A stretch of DNA of 64,000 bases from Pelotomaculum schinkii. GTDB lineage: Bacteria > Bacillota > Desulfotomaculia > Desulfotomaculales > Pelotomaculaceae. The position numbers and the translations under genes were made by a program. This document shows positions 44,275 to 53,491 of this stretch, piece after piece. The stretch's first letter is position 1; the number at the start of each line of letters is the position of its first letter. The notes beneath the pieces were generated by a model. That model saw nothing but the letters and a program-made list of their open reading frames with translations, did not search any database and was not told the origin of the DNA. The stretch is from positions 2,232,001 through 2,296,000 of the forward strand of contig NZ_QFGA01000001.1 in assembly GCF_004369205.1 (NCBI RefSeq). The letters run 5' to 3'.

Positions 44275-44829
44275 ATGAAGAATAAGATTGTTTGGTTTAT
44301 GGTATTCTCGGTAATATTCCTGATTATAAGTGTTATACTCCAGTTCTTCAAGGATGGTATTATCGATCCAGTTCGGCTTTTGGCATCGGCTGGTGGAATT
44401 GGTATAGCTTTTTTTATTAATATAGCACCAAAAAAACCAATTGTATTATGGATTGGATTGGTTCTTACCGCACTTAGTATGCCCATTATTCTGGTAGGAG
44501 TGGTTTTATTGATTCTTTCGATATTTTCTATTCATCCTACCGGGGGTAGCATGCTTGGTATTTATGTCTTAGGAATTGTTATCATTTTCTATCTCGCCAA
44601 AAGGTTTGGAGTCAAGCATTTTTTCCCCGACCCGGTTGTGGACGAAAGAATTGTGCTGCATTATGCCTGGTCGGGCTCTTTGTCGTTTATATTCCTTAAT
44701 TTCCTGATCATAGGGGCAATTATACAACCCTGGATAGCTCTTGACCAATTAGGGTTATGGATAGGTATTTTAATCTCAGGATTACTTTTTTGGTTTGCCA
44801 GCTTGGTTCTTTTGGAGATGAAAAAATAA
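44275..44829 (+). CDS. Membrane protein of unknown function paired with a Xre regulator
   Basis: 184 residues with five or six hydrophobic helices and a short charged loop (GVKHFFPDPVVDERI). AAAGGAGG lies eight bases before the ATG. Its stop overlaps the ATG of the HTH gene (TAATG), an arrangement I know from small Firmicute membrane-protein/YgzD-type regulator pairs. The function is not known. It begins about 220 bases after the tRNA-Ser remnant and may be cargo of the element that left the scar. Confidence 0.75.
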   Translation: MKNKIVWFMVFSVIFLIISVILQFFKDGIIDPVRLLASAGGIGIAFFINIAPKKPIVLWIGLVLTALSMPIILVGVVLLILSIFSIHPTGGSMLGIYVLGIVIIFYLAKRFGVKHFFPDPVVDERIVLHYAWSGSLSFIFLNFLIIGAIIQPWIALDQLGLWIGILISGLLFWFASLVLLEMKK

Positions 44830-45026
44830 TGAAAAATAAGCTGAAAGTCTACCGCGCAATGCATGACTTGACACAGGAGGAATTGGCAAATAAACTGGGA
44901 GTTACTCGCGCCACCATAAACGCGATTGAAAAAGGGAGGTACGACCCTTCCCTTAAACTGGCCTTCAAAATAGCACGCTTTTTTGAAGTAGCTATTGAAA
45001 CTATATTTATTGAAGAAAAGTTATAG
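44829..45026 (+). CDS. Small Xre/Cro-type HTH regulator
   Basis: 65 residues: KVYRAMHDLTQEELANKLGVTRATINAIEKGRYDPSLKLAFKIARFF is a complete helix-turn-helix of the YgzD/PBSX-Xre type with no extra domain. The ATG overlaps the upstream stop by one base. It probably regulates its own two-gene unit. Confidence 0.88.
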   Translation: MKNKLKVYRAMHDLTQEELANKLGVTRATINAIEKGRYDPSLKLAFKIARFFEVAIETIFIEEKL

Positions 45027-45162
45027 TGTATTTTATTAAGAATTTCTTTAGCTTCTCAAGGCCGATTGCATTTGTGTTGGTTTTTTTGATTCCTTGAAAC
45101 TATATAAAAATAAAAATTTTACCCCTTAAACAACAAGAGATAAAATGTAGCTTTTAACATGG

Positions 45163-45250
45163 CGGAGGAGGTGGGATTCGAACCCACGTGCCACTTCCAT
45201 GACAACCGCATTTCGAGTGCGGCGCGTTACAGCCACTTCGCTACTCCTCC
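45163..45250 (-). tRNA. tRNA-Ser (anticodon CGA)
   Basis: 88 bases on the minus strand: acceptor GGAGGAG / CTCCTCC with discriminator G, an anticodon arm with loop CTCGAAA, a long variable arm and the T loop GTTCGAATC. CCA is not encoded. Reads codon UCG. Confidence 0.93.
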
Positions 45251-45280
45251 ATGTATAATTATTCAGTTTTTATGCACTCA

Positions 45281-45787
45281 TCACTCGATTTCGAGTCGAG
45301 CGCCTTCGGCCAGCCCGGCCACTTCTCCAGTATCTTTTTTCTCCCTTAATTCCCGAAAGAAGCGCCTGATAATTGACCGGCATTCTTCCTCCAGCACCCC
45401 TGCTACGACCTCAACCTGGTGGTTGAACCGAGGCTGCCTGACCACGTCGATAACCGAATCCACCGCACCCGCCTTGGGGTCCGCCGCGCCGTAGACCAGG
45501 GTCTTGACCCTGAACTGCACCATGGCTCCGGCACACATCGGACATGGCTCAATGGTGGAGTACACCACGGTTCCGTTCAGCCGCCAGTCACCCATGCGGC
45601 TAGCCGCCTCCCGCAGGGCCAGCACTTCCGCGTGCGCGGTGCTGTCCTTCAAAAACTCGCGCAGGTTGTGGCCTCTTCCAATAACCTCTCCGTCAAGCAC
45701 CACAACGGCGCCGATGGGCACCTCTCCCAAAGCATAGGCCTTTTCAGCTTCCGCCAGGGCTTCGCGCATGTAGCCGGCGTGGTCCAC
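45281..45787 (-). CDS. tadA: tRNA-adenosine deaminase
   Basis: 168 residues: catalytic zinc site HAEVLALREAA and PCPMCAGAMV, with VPIGAVVV near the start, as in TadA. The GTG start has GAGGAG upstream. It converts A34 to inosine in tRNA-Arg(ACG). The C-terminal tail beyond residue 150 (EKKDTGEVAGLAEGARLEIE) is a slight extension. It lies 30 bases downstream of tRNA-Ser on the same strand. Confidence 0.93.
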   Translation of the reverse strand: MDHAGYMREALAEAEKAYALGEVPIGAVVVLDGEVIGRGHNLREFLKDSTAHAEVLALREAASRMGDWRLNGTVVYSTIEPCPMCAGAMVQFRVKTLVYGAADPKAGAVDSVIDVVRQPRFNHQVEVVAGVLEEECRSIIRRFFRELREKKDTGEVAGLAEGARLEIE

Positions 45788-46046
45788 CGTATTTCTCCTC
45801 TAAGAACAAAATGGTACGCCCACAGGATGCCGATCCCTAAAAGGACCAAGCAATCCGGTACCAAGCGTATCCTCAAAACGTCCACTAAGCATTATAAGTC
45901 ACATTGTTTGCGATGTCAAGCTGTAACCCGTGTGCGATGCTGTCAAGTTAAAGTGGGTCGTATCCGATAATTTCCAATGCAACTCAACCAGGTTATAAAT
46001 TTGACACGATATAGATTGCAAAAAATTTAAAACACGGTGGCGGCGG

Positions 46047-46177
46047 CCTTGACTGCCACCCCCACGCATGGTCTGATAAAACATGCCGACGGGGTGGCTC
46101 CGGGAACATGTCTACAAAGATAGCGAACCCGTCGTTTCTCCCATTATACCATGCGTGTGGCCCCCGGCAGTCAAGGC
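46047..46177. repeat. Nested inverted repeat beside the ISLre2 transposase
   Basis: Outer arms at 46047-46073 and 46148-46177 share GCCTTGACTGCC and ACGCATGGT in inverse orientation. Inner arms CGACGGG / CCCGTCG lie at 46087-46093 and 46128-46134. It encodes nothing. It could be a miniature inverted-repeat element or a long transcript hairpin. Confidence 0.65.
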
Positions 46178-46229
46178 TACCCTGACGGCGCCGCCCAAAA
46201 AAAGCCTCAGGGATTCACCAAAAACATGT

Positions 46230-47729
46230 CTAAAAAATCCAATCTAAAGTGAGACGGCTAATTAGTAATGCCAGTTCCCGGCTTTTCTGATTGGGTCCAT
46301 AAGCTGCCGGCAAGGATGCCCGTACCCAATCCCCAGGATCTTTTGCAGCCAGGCCATCTGTTTGTCTTCTGGCCCAATAGCCGTCCTGAACTCGTACCGG
46401 CTCACTCTCTGGAGTAGGCGGCCCTGGCAGGCGAAGAATATCTATAAGATTACCGTTTCTTTTTGCACAACGAACATGGGCGAGATTGTCAGATCCGTTT
46501 ACCGACCAGGAAGCCCCCTGATGTTTAAACCGACGGGCAATGGTATGCCCCACATTGGGTTCGATAACTCCCAATCCCCGGGCCGGGGAAGGGCAGGGAC
46601 GGTTTCTTTCCCGCCAGTCGGTAATCCCTTCCCAAACGCTATTGATTAGGCTTTGGAAAGCTCTTAGTTTTTCTTTTCTGGTTTCGTTTGGTTCTTCAAT
46701 GATCAACGTCCTTAAAAACATATTGAAAGCGGCCCGGCTGTTCGTGTCGTTCGTATAGAGGATTTTCTCGAGTTTTTTTCTGTGCTGGGGGTTAAACAGG
46801 CTAATAAGATCCCTTTTTAAGTGGAACCGGCAGTATTGATATTCGGCCCCTAAAAGATCGGCTCCTTCCCGGATCCAGTCGGCTCCGTCCCCGGCAATAA
46901 TTTTTCTTGGGCAGCCGTCAAGATCGTAGAGCCGGCTTAAACGCCGTTCTAAGGCGCCCCAAAATTCTTCTCCTTTTCCGTGGTAAATGAAGTAAGTGGG
47001 GTTGATCAGTTTTGCTCTGCCATTCGGACCTTCTTCCCACCCTTCATAAACTACCGCTGTTTTTAACTCAAAGCGTCTCTGCTCACTTCTTTTGTGCCGG
47101 CGCTGTTGTTTGATCATCGCTCCGTCTACTTCGACAACCAATAAAGGGACAACACGGATACCGGTACCGTCTAAGCCAGTTTCCCCATCCCATTTCTTGA
47201 GGTGTTCACCGGCTACTTGGACATCCCGATGGATGGTCTCGTGGCTGATGCTCACCCCCAAAGTGGTCTTTAAGGTTTCTTTTGCCTTCCTGTAGGTTTG
47301 TTCGGCGGCAAGCATTACGGCTATTTCGCTCAACCGGGCAGAGACATGCGCTCTTGCTGGTATACCCAGCAGTTCGTCCAGCAAAAAGGTGTAAGCGTAA
47401 GCTCCGCTTAAAGTGCGCTTTTTGTAGTAGCGTCTTGGGTAGCTGAGCACCCCCAGGGTGGTTTCGAGGCTTCGCTCCCTTATTTCAACTACTTCCCAAC
47501 CCTCCCGTTCGGCCGAGTAAAGTATGAGCCGATCAAGGTGTTCTAAAAATGCAGTCAGCATCTGAATCAAGTAGTCTCTGGCAATGGTAAATAGTTCTTT
47601 TTCTAAAGTATTGAAATTTGTCTTTCCGGCAAGTACACTGTTAAGTAAAGTACTCACTCTTTTCTCTTGCAGCCAGGAACTTTCTTTCAGATAGTCTTGG
47701 GCTGCTTGGATTTGGGGTGATGTATTCAC
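46230..47729 (-). mobile_element. ISLre2-family transposase (UPF0236)
   Basis: 499 residues, apparently complete, with the family pattern: LGVLSYPRRYYKKRTL..., DELLGIPARAHVSARL, VEVDGAMIKQQRR, IIAGDGADWIREGA, YCRFHLKRDL and the Gly-Leu/Glu-x-Asn-Val region GVIEPNVGHTIARR. The frame is open throughout, so the copy may be active. I could not find matching terminal inverted repeats by eye, so the element ends are not assigned. Confidence 0.9.
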
Positions 47730-48030
47730 TAGAAGAAACCTCCTTTGTCGGTTTGGCTTACTTGCATTGGAGGTTTTCTTCTTTTCTCCGTGGAAAAACT
47801 CCTTGTCTTTTCGCCTGGAGATTACTGGTGATCACCCACAGTTATTTTACAGCTACCCCGTGTGCAACATGCCTGAAGCCTTCAACATATACCGTGCTAA
47901 CCGGGAGCTCGAAAACGTTACTGTAAAAACTAGTGAATGAAATTCGCACCAATATTTTGGTCGTTATCTTTCAGGTTAATATTGGTTGTCAACCGCTGGA
48001 TTTTGGCTTGTCCCAACTATGCCGCTTTGG
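47730..48030. other. Right flank of the ISLre2 copy
   Basis: I see no gene. It probably holds the promoter side of the insertion sequence and its terminal repeat. Confidence 0.4.
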
Positions 48031-48345
48031 TTACTTCATGTAGAAGATTCGATATAAAATTACCTGTAAAATAATTATTACCGGTATTAAAACCTTAAAC
48101 TTTAAATCTTTTGTTTTGTGCCTGAATATTTCCATTCCCAATAATACACCAACAGCCCCGCCTACGATAGCAATTAAAAAGATTCTACTCTCCGGCACCC
48201 TGTATTTACCCGCCTGGGCCATTTTTTTATCATACCACATAGTACAAAAACCAATAACATTTATTAACAATATGCTATATAACAGGCTTATCCCCCCACA
48301 GTAGATATAAATAGCTTGAACAATCCCTGCATCTATGATAATCAT
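48031..48345 (-). CDS. DUF1294 membrane protein
   Basis: 104 residues with three or four helices. The MWYDKKMAQAGKYRVPESRIFLIAIVGGAVGVLLGMEIFRHKTKD pattern is that of DUF1294. Function unknown. Single gene. The DNA between it and the hydrolase (48346-48625) shows nothing I can name. Confidence 0.8.
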   Translation of the reverse strand: MIIIDAGIVQAIYIYCGGISLLYSILLINVIGFCTMWYDKKMAQAGKYRVPESRIFLIAIVGGAVGVLLGMEIFRHKTKDLKFKVLIPVIIILQVILYRIFYMK

Positions 48346-48625
48346 ATACCAAACTTTTTGCTATATCCAGCCGGCAGCTATCCTGAAAATATAAATTTTC
48401 ATTTCTGCTGGCGCCCCCGCAGGCGGCATGGGGGTCTAATGTGACAGATTCCTCCAGACATCAAAGCTGCCTGTTCTACCTCGTAACCTCACCAGGGGAC
48501 CTACTCCTCAAACCACTATACAACATATTGACCAAAAATAAAAAGGGCTGGCTTAGGACCTGTCCTTTTGTAATATTCGGTTTTGTCATGAAAGAGATCA
48601 GAAGGATTTCAGGCTCTAAAGGAAT

Positions 48626-49441
48626 TTATCCTTCGATGAATTGTACCAATTCCTTATTGAATTTTTCATGCTGATCATAAAACAGAAAATGACCGCAAGA
48701 ATCAATCGGCACTAGTTTCGCATTTTGGATCCCTTTTTTTTGCGCGATTGCCAATGGGTAAAGACAAACCCTGTCGTTGAGACCGTGAAGAATCAGGGTC
48801 GGGACATGAATTGTTTCCAAATCCTTAAATAGGCCTTCCTCATCCAGCCATGTATTGGCAATCGCCGCGGTAGCCCAACTTGAAGCCTGGAGACCCAATT
48901 GGAAAATCCAATCGGCGAGGGCAGGGGTAACGTAATTATGGAAAATCATATTACCAAAGCTCCTGAGCATATTAGGGCGGTCATTGTATGTACCTTGTAT
49001 AATGTCCAGTACCGACTGCTTCGGTAACCCATATGGAAAATAGGGGCGCTGGATTAAGCTGGGGGCTGCCGCCGCGAAAAGAGCAAGTCTGGATACGCCG
49101 TGGCCCTGATGTCTGGCCATGTAGCGAATCGCGATCCCTCCACCCGTTGAGTGCCCACCAAGTGTGATATTATTTAATTGCAACGCGTCCACGACGCCAC
49201 GGACATCATCGGACAATCGGTTGTAGTCATAACCGTCCCATGGCCTGGCTGACAGGCCAAAACCCCGGATATCCATGCCAATGCATCGGTATCCCTGTTT
49301 TGGCAGTTGATTGTACTGATACTCGAAAAGATTATGATTCCCGGGCCAGCCGTGGATAAACAGAATGGTCTTGCGGCCTGTCGGATTGATATCCTCCACA
49401 TAAATGTACACATTGGGTTCTACGTTTACATAATATCCCAC
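48626..49441 (-). CDS. Alpha/beta-fold hydrolase
   Basis: 271 residues. Oxyanion region LFIHGWPGN, nucleophile GHSTGGG near residue 96, and a C-terminal LILHGLNDRVC and CGHFLFYDQHEKFN giving Asp and His of the triad. A GTG start at 49441 is used. It resembles non-haem chloroperoxidase-like or epoxide-hydrolase-like esterases; the substrate cannot be told. Confidence 0.85.
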   Translation of the reverse strand: MGYYVNVEPNVYIYVEDINPTGRKTILFIHGWPGNHNLFEYQYNQLPKQGYRCIGMDIRGFGLSARPWDGYDYNRLSDDVRGVVDALQLNNITLGGHSTGGGIAIRYMARHQGHGVSRLALFAAAAPSLIQRPYFPYGLPKQSVLDIIQGTYNDRPNMLRSFGNMIFHNYVTPALADWIFQLGLQASSWATAAIANTWLDEEGLFKDLETIHVPTLILHGLNDRVCLYPLAIAQKKGIQNAKLVPIDSCGHFLFYDQHEKFNKELVQFIEG

Positions 49442-49665
49442 GTCAATACCACCATTTTTTTTAGTAATTCATACAGGATACTCATCACGGGGTAAGGAAG
49501 TGACGGACTTGGTAAAAATCATGAACTGTGCATGGGAAAATTTTATTTTGTAAATAAAAATTACCCATCCTTATTCTGTTTCCGTTTGGCAAACGAATAA
49601 AGGCAGGACACGTTTCAATATTAGGCCACGCAAGCTCCGTTCGACATAATTAAAAAGAATAAAAT

Positions 49666-49700
49666 AAGCCATGTACAAGAATTAAACCTGCACATGGCTT
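49666..49700 (-). terminator. Intrinsic hairpin after the DUF3795 gene
   Basis: AAGCCATGT / ACATGGCTT around a 17-base loop followed on the minus strand by TTATTTTATT. The rest of 49442-49665 holds no gene I can support. Confidence 0.6.
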
Positions 49701-49750
49701 TCCTGAAAAGTTAGGTGAATATAGATGCCAATGCTTTTTACGCAAAATAC

Positions 49751-50305
49751 TTATTTTCTCAGTTTAAAGTTAATATTTTTACTCTTTGCTTTTTCATTGA
49801 ACCATGATTCTACCATTTTCACTTTATCTTTTTGGGGAATTGTTTCGTCACATTTTTTAATATGTTCTTTTATATCATTTAAATCCGCAAGATCCAGAAG
49901 ATTGATGGCAATACAAAAAAAGTTCTTTTTTCTGCCATCGTTAAAATTACTGATTAAGTATTCTAAAAATAATATTTTTTCATTAAGCTCCGCTTGATAC
50001 TGTTCAATCCCGTTGTCAATGGCCTTCTGCATATCATTTATAACATTGCGGTAGGTGATGAACGAATCTTTTTCGCTTGGGCATTTATATCTATTACATG
50101 GATAATTTTTGCACAGGAAGCAATACTCAACATCACCATGCTTTTTACTGCACGTAATCACTGCACAGCTTGGGTGTTGCAGATGAAAATCTTTGCCACC
50201 GCATCCGGGGCACCTTGTTGTTCCCTCACTTTGATATCTTGGGCAAAGTCCACAGTTAAGACCACATAAAGAAAACAAGGGATATTCTCTTTTATATTCC
50301 TTCAT
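49751..50305 (-). CDS. DUF3795 cysteine-rich protein
   Basis: 184 residues. The N-terminal third has the DUF3795 cysteine pattern (CGLNCGLCPRYQSEGTTRCPGCGG, CAVITCSKK, CFLCKNYPCNRYKC), likely binding zinc or FeS. The rest is helical and charged. Function unknown. A truncated relative lies at 52991-53158. Confidence 0.82.
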   Translation of the reverse strand: MKEYKREYPLFSLCGLNCGLCPRYQSEGTTRCPGCGGKDFHLQHPSCAVITCSKKHGDVEYCFLCKNYPCNRYKCPSEKDSFITYRNVINDMQKAIDNGIEQYQAELNEKILFLEYLISNFNDGRKKNFFCIAINLLDLADLNDIKEHIKKCDETIPQKDKVKMVESWFNEKAKSKNINFKLRK

Positions 50306-50349
50306 GATTTATCACCATTTTCATCTCTTCCTTACACAAAAAATTTATT

Positions 50350-50507
50350 GTTAGCACACGCACCCATGCACGTCCTGCTTCGATAGCTTTCCGAGGTCGG
50401 TTGTCTTTCGGGTACTTCTCCTCGAACTATGGGAATACATGCTCGGTGCAGTCAGTAGCCCAGAGCATCAATATTCTGTGGTCCCGCTTGCTCAGAAGCC
50501 TGCGATT
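50350..50507 (-). pseudogene. Remnant of an Imm-5-like putative immunity protein
   Basis: One minus-strand frame reads LLSKRDHRILMLWATDC then TEHVFP, an in-frame TAG, and FEEKYPKDNRPRKAIEAGRAW. The Trp-Ala-x-Asp-Cys, FE...P-x-D-x-RPR-x-AIE and RAW elements match a family annotated as putative immunity protein. It is cut by the stop and lacks its C-terminus. Confidence 0.55.
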
Positions 50508-50556
50508 GACTTATCATGTTTATAACTGCAGTTTCTTAAAGGGAGCTTATTAAATC

Positions 50557-50814
50557 AATGTATGTTGAAACTGCATCCAATCTCGCAGACATATATGTAG
50601 AGAAAACGACTATACATCGGCTGAATTGCTGCTGCTTAGGGTATTGGACATCGACCCGTACAATGAAGACACCTGTATGGGGCTTATGGGCATTTATGAA
50701 TTAGCAGGCCGTAAAGGCCGAGCTGTTAAAGTATATTCATCCTTTATTTATAGACTAAAAAAAGACTTAGACATAGGGCCAAGTCCAAACCTTTTAAATG
50801 AATATAAGTTCTGA
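50557..50814 (+). pseudogene. Remnant of a BTAD (AfsR/SARP-type) regulator
   Basis: The first frame reads MYVETASNLADIYVEK; after a frameshift near 50605 a second frame reads NDYTSAELLLLRVLDIDPYNED... to a stop at 50814. Together they form the TPR-like bacterial transcriptional activator domain found C-terminal to OmpR-type DNA-binding domains. The DNA-binding part is missing. Confidence 0.65.
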
Positions 50815-50837
50815 AAATAGGAGGATATTGCATTTCC

Positions 50838-51116
50838 TCATTTTTTGAATAAATCGGAATGTGTCCCTGTGCGGGTTGCCGTAAGTATGAGTAAACTTTC
50901 ATTTATTTCATAAATCAGCAGCCAGTCCGACAGAATATGGCATTCCCGGAAACCAATATAGTTTCCTGTTAGTGCATGGTCGAGATGTTTTTTGTCAAGT
51001 GGCTTTTCTTCCAAAAGCATTTGCAAGATTTCTTCCAGCAAATCCATCTTGTATCCACGCTTTTTCGCTAATTTATAGTCCTTGCGAAATTGTGCGGTTG
51101 TTTTTAATGTCAACAT
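50838..51116 (-). CDS. YafQ/RelE-type mRNA interferase toxin
   Basis: 92 residues: the N-terminal TAQFRKDYKLAKKRGYKMDLLEEIL and C-terminal DWLLIYEINESLLILTATRTGTHSDLF are those of YafQ-family toxins, including the catalytic His near the end. The start overlaps the antitoxin gene by seven bases. Confidence 0.9.
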   Translation of the reverse strand: MLTLKTTAQFRKDYKLAKKRGYKMDLLEEILQMLLEEKPLDKKHLDHALTGNYIGFRECHILSDWLLIYEINESLLILTATRTGTHSDLFKK

Positions 51117-51394
51117 TCGCTGTCAAGATCTTCGAACAGTTCACGCGCTGAAGCATAGCTTTTCGCCGAGACTTTTCCGCTGGCAATGTCCCTTGCTTCC
51201 CGCATGGCTGTCTCTGTTACAGCATTAAAACGGGGCTGCTTCATTTCAAAAGGTAAGCCGCCCACCATTAAGGACTGACGCAGAAAAATATTTATTGCAT
51301 CGGTAATGGTAATACCAAAGCTGGCAAAAAGCTGTTCTGCCCACGCCTTTGTTTCCGGGTCAATACGAATGTTGATGTTTGCTGTTTTTGCCAT
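51110..51394 (-). CDS. RelB/DinJ-type antitoxin
   Basis: 94 residues from the ATG at 51394, which has AGGAGGTGAG at good spacing. The ribbon-helix-helix start NINIRIDPETKAWAEQLFASFGITITDAINIFLRQS is typical of RelB/DinJ. It neutralises the downstream toxin and represses the pair. Confidence 0.9.
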   Translation of the reverse strand: MAKTANINIRIDPETKAWAEQLFASFGITITDAINIFLRQSLMVGGLPFEMKQPRFNAVTETAMREARDIASGKVSAKSYASARELFEDLDSEC

Positions 51395-51501
51395 TAGCTC
51401 ACCTCCTTGCATTTATTATTATATCCCATTGTACGCACATTATCAATACAACGTGAAACTTTTTTAATAAAATATGTGCAATTGTGGTCAGTTGGGGGCT
51501 G

Positions 51502-51561
51502 CCTTGACATTGGACAGTGGTATATAATACCCGCCTAACTTCCGGCTGTCCAATGTCAAGG
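51502..51561. repeat. 16-bp perfect inverted repeat with 28-base loop
   Basis: CCTTGACATTGGACAG at 51502-51517 is repeated in inverse orientation at 51546-51561. It lies in the non-coding stretch before the antitoxin. No T run marks it as a plain terminator. Confidence 0.7.
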
Positions 51562-51610
51562 GGACCCCTTTATTCCTGTGCGGTCGAGCGGTCGAATCTG
51601 ACCGGTATAG

Positions 51611-51788
51611 AAAGGGACGGTTCTTATGTGCTTCTTTAGTCCGACTTTTAAATACAAAATAACCGTATGCAATAACACTATTCTTTTAATATCATACCTT
51701 TCTTGCCTCTCCCCTATCACTGCTAGAAAAATAATAAATAGCTGGAACTTCTATCGCAGAAATTAAAGCACAAGAGAACCGTCCCTTT
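51611..51788. repeat. REP/MITE-like element with inverted ends
   Basis: AAAGGGACGGTTCTTATG... at 51611-51633 and its inverse at 51766-51788 match at 21 of 23 positions around about 130 bases of non-coding DNA. The GGGACGGTTCT core resembles ends linked to REP-associated (Y1) transposases in Clostridia. A single similar motif (GGGGACGGTTCTCTG) lies at about 10321-10336. No transposase gene is present here. Confidence 0.65.
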
Positions 51789-51966
51789 GCTAAGAGATTA
51801 TCCCTGACGCTGGTACCTTACCTACCACTAGAAGGCCGCCGACATTGGAGCGTGGCCGGAGGACATGATCACAAAGCACAGTCCGTTATTAAAAAGATGT
51901 AAACAGAGAAATTTATGCAGGAATATTTGGCGTAAAAGGTAAAGTATACAAAAGGAGGGCTGGAAA

Positions 51967-52758
51967 ATGGTGAGAATCATTTGGATAATGCTAAAAGAAA
52001 TTGAGAAGTGGGAAGTTGAATGGCTAAAACAGGAATCTATTGGTGCTTTATTCATAGCTAGGCTAGGATCGCTAGCTTGTGTTACATTAGTGGCTTATTT
52101 TTTGACAACATTACTAGTGGCGTTAGCTATCTCAATAGGTAGTCATTCTAATTCTTTCATAGTCAGCCTTAATTACAACTATATGTGGGCACCGCCCTTA
52201 TTGATTCTTTGTCCTTTAATAATCCCGCTATTAACAAATTGGTTTAACAGAGGTTTTCGATATTCTACGATCATTGCTAATTTTTTTGATATGGTTATTC
52301 TGGTTAAATTTGATGTAACAAGTTTGAGTTTTATGTTCGAGCTTATGGGGTTCATATCTTACATCGTGGGGAATATTTATTTAACTCTGTACGCTGCTGG
52401 AGCTTTTATTGATAAAGAAACTTTAGTGAAGTTTGTTGAAGAGAATAAAATCTCTTTATTATCGATTATTGGACTAGTTCATATAGTAATTTACTTAACA
52501 ATAAGAGTATTAATTCTACCGGAAGAAGAGGTGATGCAACAGTTAGTTAAATATAGAAGAGAATTTTGGATTTGGATGGGCACATTAGTATTCACACTGA
52601 GCTACATAACTATTAAGCTATTTTCCCCTTTCAATTCTATTGAATTTATTTATCTAACATTTGTTCTATTGATAGCTCTCGTTAGAATCATTGATGTTTA
52701 TAAGAAGTTAAGCTGTGTAGTTGAGAAGATTAAAGTATCGGAAAACCCCGGTCTATAA
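51967..52758 (+). CDS. Multi-pass membrane protein of unknown function
   Basis: 263 residues with six or seven hydrophobic helices after a charged amphipathic start (LKEIEKWEVEWLKQE). AAAGGAGG lies eight bases before the ATG. I do not recognise a family. It is a single gene with AT-rich codon use, in a stretch full of remnants, so recent acquisition is possible. Confidence 0.7.
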   Translation: MVRIIWIMLKEIEKWEVEWLKQESIGALFIARLGSLACVTLVAYFLTTLLVALAISIGSHSNSFIVSLNYNYMWAPPLLILCPLIIPLLTNWFNRGFRYSTIIANFFDMVILVKFDVTSLSFMFELMGFISYIVGNIYLTLYAAGAFIDKETLVKFVEENKISLLSIIGLVHIVIYLTIRVLILPEEEVMQQLVKYRREFWIWMGTLVFTLSYITIKLFSPFNSIEFIYLTFVLLIALVRIIDVYKKLSCVVEKIKVSENPGL

Positions 52759-52990
52759 CAACCGAAGGCTCCACTTTAACCGATAACTTCTAGCAATTCT
52801 TTTTATGGAAGGATACAAGCCCTACCCTTCCACAAAGGTCCGGTCTTTTAATGAAACATCGTTTCTGCCTCAGCCATCAACGATTTAACTTCCTCAACAG
52901 CCCGTAAGGCTTCATCTATCTTTATAAGAGATTTTGCTACGAGGATAAAAATCGAACCTCCCGACCAATATTTGAATAAGGAGCAAGAAA

Positions 52991-53158
52991 ATGAAAATAA
53001 AGCACCCGGAAATTGGTGTATGCGGACTTTCCTGCAGACTCTGCCCAAGATATCATACCGATACCAAGAGCAAGTGCCATGGGTGCAAAAGTCAAGCCAG
53101 AATAGCTGTAGGATGTCCTTTTATTACCTGTGCAGTTAAGAAAAAAGTAGGGTCTTAA
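52991..53158 (+). CDS. Short DUF3795-like protein, probably truncated
   Basis: 55 residues from an ATG with AAGGAG eight bases upstream: VCGLSCRLCPRYHTD...CHGCKSQ...CPFITCAVKKK, then a stop at 53156. This is only the cysteine-rich start of DUF3795; family members run to about 180 residues. It may be a small protein or a remnant. Confidence 0.55.
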   Translation: MKIKHPEIGVCGLSCRLCPRYHTDTKSKCHGCKSQARIAVGCPFITCAVKKKVGS

Positions 53159-53188
53159 TAACGTTACTCAACGTGAGCAATGATACCG

Positions 53189-53491
53189 TCATGGATTCCT
53201 GGGCTTCCCAAGTGCCAGGATGGTCAACTTAGAACCATTATCCCTGACTTTGTAAACATAGCCACGTTCCAATAGGTAACGCATGGCATTCTGCACTGTG
53301 GTATGACTGCTGATTGCACACCAATCTGCTGCAAATCTCCAGGAAAAAGGCGCCCCAACCTGCTCCGGGTTATAAAACGTTCTCAAAGCTAAGAGCAGAA
53401 TAAACCCCTTGTAGAGCTTCTTAACCGATTCCGGGGCATCTTCCGGTAATTTGTGGGCAAACATGGACGGTGTTTTTACCGGCGGCAGCAT
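53189..53491 (-). pseudogene. Winged-helix fragment resembling a mobile-element primase C-terminus
   Basis: About 85 residues from KLPEDAPESVKKLYKGF to LGKPRNP look like the C-terminal helical/winged-helix part of bifunctional primase/polymerase proteins of Firmicute elements. This is recognition from memory and uncertain. The first dozen residues are read from the end of the neighbouring flavodoxin gene, so the frame is a junction product without a start of its own. Confidence 0.4.

Noticed and set aside
51502-51788. CRISPR array
   Set aside because: The repeats are inverted pairs, not regularly spaced direct repeats, and no cas genes are present. No CRISPR array was found anywhere in the window.
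52848-53048. Minus-strand frame ending KIDEALRAVEEVKSLMAEAE
   Set aside because: The helical end looks protein-like and may be a scrap of an old gene, but it lacks a start signal, overlaps the DUF3795-like small gene and matches no family I know.
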